Shown in pieces: positions 1-6,741 of a stretch of 8,239 bases of DNA; within the stretch, counting starts at the first letter, position 1; each line of letters begins with the position of its first letter. The DNA is from Candidatus Bipolaricaulota bacterium (GTDB taxonomy: Bacteria; Bipolaricaulota; Bipolaricaulia; UBA7950; UBA9294), in contig JAJOKK010000236.1 in assembly GCA_021129875.1 (NCBI GenBank), positions 1-8,239 of the forward strand, read 5' to 3'. The notes under the pieces were generated by a model. That model saw nothing but the letters and a program-made list of their open reading frames with translations. It was not told the DNA's origin and did no database searches. The position numbers and the translations under genes are program-made.

Positions 1-69
1 ATGGCTTCTGTATTTCAACACACGTGCCTGCCTGGCCTTCGGACGCAGACAGGCGTTGCCAGTACTATC

Positions 70-116
70 TCATGCTCATCTCGCACGCGAAACACCGCCT
101 CGCTTCATGCTCATCT
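70..116. repeat. Short direct repeat upstream of aspS
   Basis: The 12-mer TCATGCTCATCT occurs at 70-81 and again at 105-116, with partial similarity continuing for about eight bases after each copy. The 35-bp spacing is not an obvious helical-repeat operator arrangement. No gene in the first 231 bases convinces me: the one open frame from base 1 has no ribosome binding site in view, no recognisable domain, and ends inside the TATAAT box. The repeat may be a remnant of something longer, or chance. Confidence 0.35.
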
Positions 117-161
117 TGTACGGGCTCCGGCCTTGCTTTGCAACCGAGACAACTCTGAGAG

Positions 162-190
162 TGGCAAGAATGCTCCCTCCAGGTTATAAT
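162..190 (+). promoter_or_regulatory. Probable sigma70-type promoter for the aspS operon
   Basis: A perfect TATAAT -10 box lies at 185-190. The best -35 candidate at 17-bp spacing is TGGCAA (162-167), only a 3/6 match to TTGACA, so the call rests on the -10 box. A start near 197 would give a leader of about 35 nt, AT-rich from about 195 to 220, ending in the GGGAGA ribosome binding site (220-225) seven bases before the aspS ATG. No other good promoter is visible inside the downstream gene series, so this one may serve the whole operon. Confidence 0.55.
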
Positions 191-231
191 CGAGTACATA
201 TTTAATTCTCTATCAAAATGGGAGAGATTTA

Positions 232-1980
232 ATGACCCGTACCGATTACTGTACCAACCTCTCCGTAGCGGAGATTGACCGCAAGGTGACCCTGTGCGGT
301 TGGGTAAAGAGACGTCGCGACTTGGGCGCGCTCACCTTCGTAGATTTGCGCGACAGTTCCGGGGTGATCCAGCTTCTTTTTTCCGGTGACGACCCCGACC
401 TTGCCGCAGCACATACTCTGAACCGTGAGGATGTTATCGCGATCACCGGAACGGTCGCTCCACGGAGCGAAGGGAACGTAAACCCGGAGATGGCGACCGG
501 AGGGATCGAGGTGCGCGTGGAGGGGTTGAAGATCCTCAATCGCTCGGCCACCCCTCCATTTCTCGTGGAGGGAGACGGGTCGGATACAACCGAGGAGACC
601 CGCCTGCGCTATCGCTATATCGATCTGCGGCGCGAGCGAATGCAGCGCAATCTGCTCTTGCGGCACCGCGTTCTTCATGCGGTCCGTAATCACTTCTCCG
701 CGCAGTCCTTCTTGGAGATTGAGACCCCGGTCCTCACAAAATCCACCCCGGAGGGGGCACGCGATTTCCTCGTTCCCAGCCGTTTTTCACCAGGGTCCTT
801 CTACGCCTTGCCTCAGTCGCCTCAGCTGTTCAAACAGCTGTTCATGGTCGGAGGGATCGATCGCTATTTTCAGCTTGTTAAGTGCTTCCGCGACGAGGAT
901 CTGCGTGCTGATAGGCAACCCGAGTTTACCCAGCTCGACCTGGAGATCGCGTTCCCCCGTGGCAAAGAAGAGATACTGGTCCTCCTAGAAGGGATGCTGA
1001 AGACGGTCTTTCACGATCTTTTGTCGGTCGATCTGCCAACCCCTTTTCTACGGCTGTCACACGCTGAGGCGCTGTCGCGCTACGGCACGGACAAGCCAGA
1101 CCTGCGCTTCGGGATGGAGATCCACGATCTCTCCCTGCTGGTGAAGGAGAGCCCCTTCCGCGTCTTCACTGCGGCTGTCGCCGGAGGGGGACGGGTCGCC
1201 GGGTTCAACGCGCCCGGTTGTGCCGGTTACTCCCGTTCTACGATCGACAGACTGCAGGAGATCGCGCGGAGCGGCGGCGCCAAGGGCCTCTCGTTCATCA
1301 AGGTGAAGGAGGAGATCGTCTCGCCGCTATCCAAGTTCCTCCCGGCGGCGACGCTCAGCTCGATTGTAAAGGAGTTCTCCGCGCAAGAGGGAGACCTGAT
1401 CCTCATCCTTGCCGGGAAAGGGATCGATCAGGCGCTCGGGGACCTGCGCCTGGAGGTGGGCCGGAAGGAAAAGATGATGAAAGAGGGTTGGAACTTTGTG
1501 TGGATCACAGATTTCCCCCTGTTCGACCTTGACGAGGAAGGGAACCTGACCAGCGAGCACCATCCGTTCACCGCTCCGTGGGAGGAGGCGATCACAATGC
1601 TGGAAAGCTCGCCTCTCTCCGTCCTATCGAATGCGTACGACCTCGTGCTGAACGGGACCGAGCTCGGCAGCGGCAGTATCAGGATACACACTCGCGAGCT
1701 ACAGGAGAGGATCTTCCGGCTGCTCGGGATCTCCGCTGAGGAGGCGGAGGACCGCTTTGGGTTCTTTCTTAAAGCGCTTGAGTACGGGGCGCCCCCGCAC
1801 GGCGGGTTCGCCCTCGGCCTCGACCGGTTGGTGATGCTGCTCGCCGGCGCAGAATCACTTCGCGACGTAATTGCGTTCCCCAAGACAACGACCGGGATCT
1901 GTCCTCTCACCGCAGCGCCGATGCCGGTCGATCACACGCACCTGACGGAGCTGGGTCTCGACTTGAAGGAGATTCGATGA
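232..1980 (+). CDS. aspS: Aspartyl-tRNA synthetase, bacterial type
   Basis: This 582-residue class II aminoacyl-tRNA synthetase charges tRNA-Asp with aspartate in the cytoplasm. The order is that of bacterial AspRS: an N-terminal OB-fold anticodon-binding domain (about 1-105, with GWVKRRRDLG near 23-32), a catalytic core with motif 1 around P166, the flipping-loop region TKSTPEGARDF, QSPQ (195-198), motif 2 FRDED (219-223), a GAD insertion (about 290-420), and motif 3 GFALGLDRL ending in R532. The length is normal for the family (about 590). The ATG start is set by GGGAGA seven bases upstream and by alignment with known AspRS N-termini. Residue 31 is Leu, as in discriminating enzymes, whereas residue 81 is Gly, which I recall from non-discriminating ones; specificity for tRNA-Asn is therefore open. 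Its TGA stop overlaps the next start (ATGA). Its final ~37 codons are partly copied at 2909-3022. Confidence 0.97.
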   Translation: MTRTDYCTNLSVAEIDRKVTLCGWVKRRRDLGALTFVDLRDSSGVIQLLFSGDDPDLAAAHTLNREDVIAITGTVAPRSEGNVNPEMATGGIEVRVEGLKILNRSATPPFLVEGDGSDTTEETRLRYRYIDLRRERMQRNLLLRHRVLHAVRNHFSAQSFLEIETPVLTKSTPEGARDFLVPSRFSPGSFYALPQSPQLFKQLFMVGGIDRYFQLVKCFRDEDLRADRQPEFTQLDLEIAFPRGKEEILVLLEGMLKTVFHDLLSVDLPTPFLRLSHAEALSRYGTDKPDLRFGMEIHDLSLLVKESPFRVFTAAVAGGGRVAGFNAPGCAGYSRSTIDRLQEIARSGGAKGLSFIKVKEEIVSPLSKFLPAATLSSIVKEFSAQEGDLILILAGKGIDQALGDLRLEVGRKEKMMKEGWNFVWITDFPLFDLDEEGNLTSEHHPFTAPWEEAITMLESSPLSVLSNAYDLVLNGTELGSGSIRIHTRELQERIFRLLGISAEEAEDRFGFFLKALEYGAPPHGGFALGLDRLVMLLAGAESLRDVIAFPKTTTGICPLTAAPMPVDHTHLTELGLDLKEIR

Positions 1981-2010
1981 GCGCAACACGCACCAGACAA
2001 ACCCGCCTCG
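1915..2010 (+). repeat. 96-bp perfect direct repeat, copy 1
   Basis: This stretch covers the last 22 aspS codons, the AAGGAG ribosome binding site (1966-1971) and the first codons of gene A1. It is identical, base for base by eye, to 2957-3052. The 37 bases just before it differ at nine positions between the copies. Confidence 0.85.
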
Positions 2011-2888
2011 TTCTCTGTCGCCTCGTTCTCATTGCCGTTATGTTTGCGCTGATTGGGGGGCTGCATACCGTTGAATTCCACTCGGGGAAGCCATTCCCCA
2101 GCTCGGCTGTCGTGGTGGGCCCGTCTCCCCCGGCGGAGGAACACACACCGATAGACCTGTGGAACGCAGAAGCCTTGTACTACGCGATTCCACTGTTGAT
2201 CATCCTGGGGTTAGCCCTGCTGGTGATCTTGACGATCATATCCCCGCAGTTCCGCCTTATTCTGCTCTCGTTACACATCCTCTATGTGTACTTCGTCATC
2301 GGCGCCACGCTTATAGTGCTGATCCTGCTCGCCATCAACCAGAGAAGACTGCTGGTGCCCCCCCACAGCTCGCCACTGCAGGTGGCGGTGTCCATCGGAC
2401 CGGCACCACTACAGGTGGAGCGCCTGCCGATGCATGCACCGGAGTGGGGGGTGATCATGGCGGCAATCGGAGTCGCTCTCTTCGTCACTGGCAGTGGCCT
2501 GTTCTTCGTGCTCCGGCGTTATCCACTGAGCAAGAAACAGCGCAAGGAACGGAACCTTCTCCTTGAGCAGCTCGGCGAGCTGGCAAGCGATGCAGCGACA
2601 AGGATCCGCGCCGGCGCCGACCCGCGCGAGGTGGTCCTCTACTGCTACAAGGAGATGAGCGATATGCTGAGTCGCGCAGAGAAAACCCCCAACTTCTCGC
2701 ACTTTACCCCACGCGAGTTCGCGCAGAGCCTGCGCGCTCGCGGGATGAGCGATGCCCATATCGATCGATTGACCGGGATCTTCGAGCAGGTTCGCTACGG
2801 CGGCCGGCAAGGGAAAGAGTTCGCCGATAAGGCGCTCCTCTCTTTGGAAGCGATCGAACGGACTTATGCCCGCGGAGAGGCGGCATGA
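1977..2888 (+). CDS. DUF4129 membrane protein, copy 1 (A1)
   Basis: This is a 303-residue membrane protein. Hydrophobic segments lie at about 11-31, 70-90, 93-120 and 158-179. A proline-rich loop (about 125-157) lies between the third and fourth. The C-terminal part, about residues 200-297, matches the DUF4129 domain: TPREFAQSLRARG followed by LTGIFEQVRYGG and a final helix, probably cytoplasmic. DUF4129 proteins commonly accompany MoxR and DUF58 genes; their biochemical role is unknown. The ATG overlaps the aspS stop (ATGA) and is preceded by AAGGAG at 1966-1971 with a five-base spacer. The stop overlaps the ATG of the 45-codon chimeric ORF in the same way. It is paralogous to the protein at 3019-3927: the N-terminal helix and DUF4129 region are very similar, while the outer loops and the second and third helices are not. 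Confidence 0.85.
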   Translation: MSATRTRQTRLVLCRLVLIAVMFALIGGLHTVEFHSGKPFPSSAVVVGPSPPAEEHTPIDLWNAEALYYAIPLLIILGLALLVILTIISPQFRLILLSLHILYVYFVIGATLIVLILLAINQRRLLVPPHSSPLQVAVSIGPAPLQVERLPMHAPEWGVIMAAIGVALFVTGSGLFFVLRRYPLSKKQRKERNLLLEQLGELASDAATRIRAGADPREVVLYCYKEMSDMLSRAEKTPNFSHFTPREFAQSLRARGMSDAHIDRLTGIFEQVRYGGRQGKEFADKALLSLEAIERTYARGEAA

Positions 2889-3022
2889 AACCAAAGAGGG
2901 TATTATGCGTGATCGCATGCCCCAAGATGACGTCCGGAATCTGTCCGCTTCCCGTGGCGCCGATGCCGGTCGATCACACGCACCTGACGGAGCTGGGTCT
3001 CGACTTGAAGGAGATTCGATGA
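2885..3022 (+). pseudogene. Chimeric relic ORF: gene B start fused to aspS tail (45 aa)
   Basis: An uninterrupted 45-codon frame starts with an ATG overlapping the A1 stop (ATGA at 2885-2888), with GGAG at 2874-2877 upstream. It ends with a TGA overlapping the A2 start (ATGA at 3019-3022). Codons 1-8 (MKPKRVLC) match the start of gene B (MRPKSALR). VIA is shared by both parents. The rest reads CPKMTSGICPLPVAPMP and then VDHTHLTELGLDLKEIR, the end of AspRS, whose own sequence has FPKTTTGICPLTAAPMP. It is therefore the joint of a tandem duplication. No enzymatic function is expected. It may be a relic, but its open frame and two overlaps would let ribosomes pass from A1 to A2. Nine substitutions in the first 37 aspS-derived bases, several of them changing the amino acid, indicate relaxed constraint on the peptide. 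Whether a peptide is made is unknown. Confidence 0.8.
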
Positions 3023-3052
3023 GCGCAACACGCACCAGACAAACCCGCCTCG
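2957..3052 (+). repeat. 96-bp perfect direct repeat, copy 2
   Basis: Identical to 1915-2010. It carries the aspS-derived tail of the chimeric ORF, the AAGGAG site (3008-3013) and the first codons of gene A2. Similarity stays high, with a handful of differences, to about 3120. Confidence 0.85.
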
Positions 3053-3927
3053 CTCTCTGTTACGTCGTTCTCATTGCCGTTATGTTTGCGCTGATTGGGG
3101 GGCTGCATACCATTGAACTCCTTCCTGGGAAGCCGTTTCCCACACAGCAGCCCGGGGCGGGGATCGAGATGGGCGGCGCTCCAACAGGTGGGTGGGCCGC
3201 AGAGGCTATCATTCCTGTTGCAATACAAGTTATCCTTATCTTTGGGCTCGCTGCATCCGCGATCTTCGCGGTCATCTCCCCGCAGTTTCGCTGGTATCTG
3301 ATCGCGTTAGTTTGTGTCATAGTGCTTATCATGTTCGTCCTCCCATTAATACAGAGGATGGGAATCCCGCCGCCGGCGGAGCAACCAGCGGCGGAGGCGG
3401 AAGCGCCGCCGGAGGTGGAGGAGGTGGAGGGCCCTCCTCCGGTACCGGTAGAGGTGGAGATCCCACCGGTGCGCCCACCAGAGTGGGGGGTGATCATGGC
3501 GGCGATCGGAATCGCTCTTTTCGCTGCCGGTATCGCCCTGTTCGTTATACCCAGGCTATATCCACTGTTTAGGAGACGCCGCAAGGCGGGGAACTTCCTC
3601 CTCGATCAGCTAGGGGAGCTGGCAAGCGATGCAGCGACAAGGATCCGCGCCGGCGACGACCCACGAGCGGTGGTCCTCCACTGCTACAAGGAGATGAGCA
3701 ACATACTGAGTCGCGTAGAGAACACCCCTAACTTTACGCACTTCACTCCACGCGAGTTCGCGCAGAGCCTGCGTGCTCGCGGGATGAAAGATGACCATGT
3801 CGATCGATTGACTGGGATCTTCGAGCAGGTTCGCTACGGCGGACGGCAAGGGAGAGAGTTTGCCGATAAGGCGCTCCTCTCTCTGGAAGCGATCGAACGG
3901 ACCTACGCCCACGGCGAGGTGGTATGA
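3019..3927 (+). CDS. DUF4129 membrane protein, copy 2 (A2)
   Basis: This 302-residue paralogue of the protein at 1977-2888 has the same plan: N-terminal helix (about 11-31), two further helices in the middle, an extended loop, a helix starting at EWGVIMAAIG, and a C-terminal DUF4129 region with TPREFAQSLRARG and LTGIFEQVRYGG. The loop before the last helix is strongly enriched in Pro, Glu, Ala and Val (IPPPAEQPAAEAEAPPEVEE onward), unlike copy 1. I chose ATG 3019 because it matches the copy 1 start, has AAGGAG with a five-base spacer, and overlaps the preceding stop. An in-frame ATG at 2866 would add 51 residues that are only an off-frame reading of A1's end and the relic. The stop overlaps the gene B start (ATGA). 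Its function is unknown; I infer a membrane component of the MoxR/DUF58 system. Confidence 0.85.
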   Translation: MSATRTRQTRLALCYVVLIAVMFALIGGLHTIELLPGKPFPTQQPGAGIEMGGAPTGGWAAEAIIPVAIQVILIFGLAASAIFAVISPQFRWYLIALVCVIVLIMFVLPLIQRMGIPPPAEQPAAEAEAPPEVEEVEGPPPVPVEVEIPPVRPPEWGVIMAAIGIALFAAGIALFVIPRLYPLFRRRRKAGNFLLDQLGELASDAATRIRAGDDPRAVVLHCYKEMSNILSRVENTPNFTHFTPREFAQSLRARGMKDDHVDRLTGIFEQVRYGGRQGREFADKALLSLEAIERTYAHGEVV

Positions 3928-4505
3928 GGCCGAAGAGTGCATTACGCGTGATCGCATTTATCACTGCCTTTGCCGGGGTCGCGCTATTGCTCCTCTTTCC
4001 GCTCCGGGAGTTAGTCCGTACAGCGCTCCTCGAGCCGCTGATCACCGCCTATCACATCGCCCACTGGTATCTCCTTCGCCTGCCGCAGCTCCTCTTTTGG
4101 GGCGCAATCTTCCTCTTCGCCACTTATCTGCTCCTACGTTGTTACCGCAGGGCACTCGGTCCGCCACCACCACCCCGCGCACAAAAAAGGAGAGCTCCAC
4201 CCTTGCTGAGCGAAGTGGCCCAGGTAACTCTGCTGCTCAGGCGAACACACCGACACCCGTTCGCCCGCCGGTCGCTCGCCGGCAGCTTAGTAAAACTGAC
4301 TGTGCGGATGATCGCCCGTCGTGAGGGGCTCACACTCAGCGAGGCACGGGAAAGGTTCGCATCCTTTACCTGGTGCGATGATCCCGCAGTGGAGGAGTTC
4401 TTCCGCAGCCGCAGCCCCTCGTACAGATGGGATCGCAATGCGGATTTTCACAAGAAAATGCAACAGACGATCTCGTTTCTCGAACGCTATTACCAAGGAG
4501 AGTAG
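3924..4505 (+). CDS. Small two-helix membrane protein of the MoxR/DUF58 cassette (B)
   Basis: I do not recognise a named family for this 193-residue protein. It has hydrophobic segments at about 8-27 and 52-73, a proline-rich basic stretch (LGPPPPPRAQKRR), and a C-terminal soluble region of about 110 residues rich in Arg. That region includes GLTLSEARERF and ends FLERYYQGE. By the positive-inside rule the C-terminal region should be cytoplasmic. Its place between DUF4129 and MoxR genes matches small accessory membrane proteins in similar clusters elsewhere; I recall DUF7269 in haloarchaeal versions, but homology is not shown here. The ATG overlaps the A2 stop, with GAGG at 3916-3919. The TAG stop directly abuts the MoxR ATG. 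Its first ~11 codons were the right-hand donor of the duplication and survive as a second copy at 2885-2917. Confidence 0.75.
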   Translation: MRPKSALRVIAFITAFAGVALLLLFPLRELVRTALLEPLITAYHIAHWYLLRLPQLLFWGAIFLFATYLLLRCYRRALGPPPPPRAQKRRAPPLLSEVAQVTLLLRRTHRHPFARRSLAGSLVKLTVRMIARREGLTLSEARERFASFTWCDDPAVEEFFRSRSPSYRWDRNADFHKKMQQTISFLERYYQGE

Positions 4506-5456
4506 ATGGATCTAAATAAACTAGGAACACATTCGCACGCAATCATCAGCGAGGTGGCAACGGCGATCATCGGCAAGGAGGACGTCCTGCAAAGGGTGAT
4601 GACAGGGATCCTTGCCGGTGGGCACATCCTGTTTGAGGACTACCCCGGACTGGCAAAGACGCTGATCGCGAAAAGCTTCGCCCAGGTGCTCGGGCTTGAC
4701 TTCAAGCGGATCCAGTTCACCCCTGATCTTCTCCCTGCGGACATCACCGGCTCGCACATCTTCGACCGCCAGAAGGAGGAGTTCTCTCTGGCTCTCGGTC
4801 CGATCTTCGCCAACATTGTCCTTGCCGATGAGATCAACCGGGCGACGCCGAAGACGCAATCGGCGCTTCTCGAAGCTATGCAGGACGCCCAGGTGACGAT
4901 CGACGGCAAGACGCGCCCGCTCCCCGCACCGTTCATCGTCATTGCTACGCAGAATCCGATCGAGTACGAGGGAACGTTCCCCCTCCCCGAGGCCCAACTC
5001 GACCGATTCATGATCCGCCTCTCTGTCGGCTATCCAGACCAGGAAGATGAGGTAGAGATCCTCCGTCGTCGCCGTGCACGCAAGGAGGATGAGATTGTAC
5101 TCACACCGACCTGCAACGAGGAGGATCTGTTGGCGATGCGCGCCGCCGTAGAGGAGGTCTTCGTCGACCCGGATATTGAGGCGTACATCGTCGCCCTCGT
5201 CGCCAAGACGCGCACCGACCCCAATATCTACGTTGGGGCGGGTCCGCGCGGATCACTCGCTCTGTTAAAGCTCGCCCGCGCTCGCGCGGCGCTGCAAGGG
5301 CGCGATTACGTTCTCCCCGATGACGTTAAGGTGTTCGCTGTCTCTGCCCTCGCCCACCGGATCATCCTCAGTCCGGAGCTGTGGTCAAGACGGGTTACAC
5401 CGACCGATGCAGTGGAGAATATCCTGAGGCACGTTCCCGTCCCCAAGGTGGATTAG
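4506..5456 (+). CDS. MoxR-family AAA+ ATPase
   Basis: This 316-residue cytoplasmic AAA+ ATPase is of the MoxR type. These proteins are thought to act as ATP-driven chaperones that activate or insert vWA-type partner proteins. Visible motifs are a Walker A region EDYPGLAKT (44-52), Walker B IVLADE (104-109) followed by the typical INRATPKTQSALLEAMQ, sensor 1 in ATQNP (N150), an arginine finger at R167 in AQLDRF, and a sensor 2 arginine in GPRGS (R248). The Walker A has Ala instead of the usual Gly just before the catalytic Lys (GLAKT). I recall this from a subset of MoxR proteins, so it need not mean loss of activity. AAGGAG at 4495-4500 precedes the ATG by five bases. The next gene, DUF58, starts one base after its stop and is the likely client. 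Confidence 0.93.
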   Translation: MDLNKLGTHSHAIISEVATAIIGKEDVLQRVMTGILAGGHILFEDYPGLAKTLIAKSFAQVLGLDFKRIQFTPDLLPADITGSHIFDRQKEEFSLALGPIFANIVLADEINRATPKTQSALLEAMQDAQVTIDGKTRPLPAPFIVIATQNPIEYEGTFPLPEAQLDRFMIRLSVGYPDQEDEVEILRRRRARKEDEIVLTPTCNEEDLLAMRAAVEEVFVDPDIEAYIVALVAKTRTDPNIYVGAGPRGSLALLKLARARAALQGRDYVLPDDVKVFAVSALAHRIILSPELWSRRVTPTDAVENILRHVPVPKVD

Positions 5457-5457
5457 G

Positions 5458-6741
5458 ATGCCTAACCGGGGGAAACTCGCTGTCACTGCAGGGATCGCAA
5501 TCGGGCTAATCGCGTTGGGGCTCATCTTGCGCACCGGGCAACTGATTGCGTTGTCCCTTCCGTTCGTCTTGTACATGATGGTCTTCTTGCTTCTGCAACC
5601 CTCTTCATCCAAACCACCCCTGGAGATCGAGCGGCACCTTAGCGGCACGCGGATAGAAGAAGGGGGGAAGATCGAGGTCGTCTTGACTGTGGTAAACCAC
5701 GGCGCGCCGATCCCGAGCCTTGGACTGACCGAGAACTTTCCGCCGGGAATCGAGGTAACAGAAGGGGAGACAAGTTGCCTCCGTTCACTGGGAACAGAGG
5801 AACGAATTACCCTTACCTACACCCTCCGCTCCGCTCGTGGAGTGCACCAGCTGCCCGGGGTTGATGTCAAGATCTGGAAGTGGCTCGCCCTCACTCAGCA
5901 GAGCGTCTTTCTCCCTCACGAGGACCATTTCATCGCCCTCCCGCAGGCGGAAATTATCGACGACATCGAGATCCGTCCGCAGCGAACCCGTGCCTACGCC
6001 GGGATGGTCAGAGCGAACCGTGGTGGGAGTGGGCTCGATTTCTTCGGCTGCCGGGCGTACACCCCTGGAGACGACATCCGGTACATCAACTGGCGAACCT
6101 ACGCCAAGCGAGGGGAGCTGGTGATCGATGAGTACGAACAGGAGCGGATTGCCGATGTCAGTATCATCCTCGACGGCCGGGAGCGGATGAACACCCGCGA
6201 GGGGAAGGAAGATACATTCACCTATTCCGTCCGCGCCGCAGCATGCATGGCGTCCCATTTTATCGACCAGGGGAACAGTGTCGGCCTACTCATCTACGGA
6301 GATTACATCAACTGGACCTATCCCGGTTACGGAAAGACGCAACGCGAGCGGATCCTCGAGGCCTTGGCGCAGGCTAAGCCCGGGTATAAGGAGGTCTTTA
6401 GCGACCTGCACTCTGTCCCTACGCGCCTCTTCCCATCACGGTCGCAACTCATCATTGTGAGCCCGCTTGCCGGAGAGGATGATGTGGAGGTACTTGGGGT
6501 CTTGCGGGCGCGCGGCTACCAGATCATCGTCATCATCCCCGACCTACTACAAGTTCAACTCGAACGACTGCCTGACGATGAGAATCGCGATCTTGCACAA
6601 AAGATTGTTCAACTACGCCGCAATTTCTTCCTCTCAACACTCACCCGGATCGGCGTAGAGGTGCTCGTATGGAATATCGCAGAGCCGCTCTCCTATCCGA
6701 TCAGTTGGGGGCTCTCCCGGCGTGGCAGGAGGCTCGGATGA
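5458..6741 (+). CDS. DUF58-domain membrane protein (vWA-like)
   Basis: This 427-residue protein has two N-terminal transmembrane helices (about 7-24 and 27-46), a beta-rich region of about 60-170 resembling an Ig-like or NEW3/CARDB-type fold (IEVVLTVVNHGAPIPSLGL), then the DUF58 signature around YTPGDDIRYINWRTYAKRG (from Y201) and EYEQER. A vWA-like alpha/beta domain follows to the C-terminus. Where a vWA domain would carry the metal-binding DxSxS motif, this one has ILDGRERMN (D239), so only the first Asp is kept. DUF58 proteins typically sit next to MoxR ATPases and are thought to be their substrates; the cellular process is not settled. The ATG is preceded by AAGGTGG at 5444-5450. The stop overlaps the start of the next gene (ATGA at 6738). 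Confidence 0.9.
   Translation: MPNRGKLAVTAGIAIGLIALGLILRTGQLIALSLPFVLYMMVFLLLQPSSSKPPLEIERHLSGTRIEEGGKIEVVLTVVNHGAPIPSLGLTENFPPGIEVTEGETSCLRSLGTEERITLTYTLRSARGVHQLPGVDVKIWKWLALTQQSVFLPHEDHFIALPQAEIIDDIEIRPQRTRAYAGMVRANRGGSGLDFFGCRAYTPGDDIRYINWRTYAKRGELVIDEYEQERIADVSIILDGRERMNTREGKEDTFTYSVRAAACMASHFIDQGNSVGLLIYGDYINWTYPGYGKTQRERILEALAQAKPGYKEVFSDLHSVPTRLFPSRSQLIIVSPLAGEDDVEVLGVLRARGYQIIVIIPDLLQVQLERLPDDENRDLAQKIVQLRRNFFLSTLTRIGVEVLVWNIAEPLSYPISWGLSRRGRRLG

Larger units (their letters stand above)
1867..3957 (+). repeat. Ancient tandem duplication (about 1.04-kb unit)
   Basis: Two adjacent copies of one unit are recognisable. Copy 1 runs from aspS codon 546 (GTA at 1867) through gene A1 into a partial copy of the start of gene B (ATG at 2885). 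Copy 2 runs from the partial aspS tail (GTG at 2909) through gene A2 into the intact start of gene B (ATG at 3924). Offsets are 1042 bp for the aspS tail and the A starts, and 1039 bp for the A stops and B starts. The joint at 2909-2917 (GTGATCGCA) resembles both GTAATTGCG in aspS and GTGATCGCA in gene B, so recombination at that short similarity explains the structure. The copies have diverged strongly in the middle of gene A, so the event is old. Confidence 0.85.

Noticed and set aside
1..189. Open frame of 62 codons at the left edge on the plus strand
   Set aside because: No ribosome binding site can be seen, the composition is not protein-like, no domain is recognisable, and it ends inside the TATAAT box of the aspS promoter. 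It could be the tail of a truncated gene, but nothing supports that.
229..1910. Several antisense open frames within aspS
   Set aside because: They mirror the codon bias of a high-GC gene, overlap a certain enzyme gene, and show no domains.
2866..3018. N-terminal extension of gene A2 from an upstream in-frame ATG
   Set aside because: The 51 extra residues are an off-frame reading of A1's end and the chimeric relic. ATG 3019 matches the A1 start exactly and has its own AAGGAG.
6669..6737. Upstream in-frame ATG for the last operon gene
   Set aside because: It lies within the DUF58 gene, lacks a good ribosome binding site, and would put a polar leader before the first helix. ATG 6738 has AGGAGG and the ATGA overlap typical of this operon.
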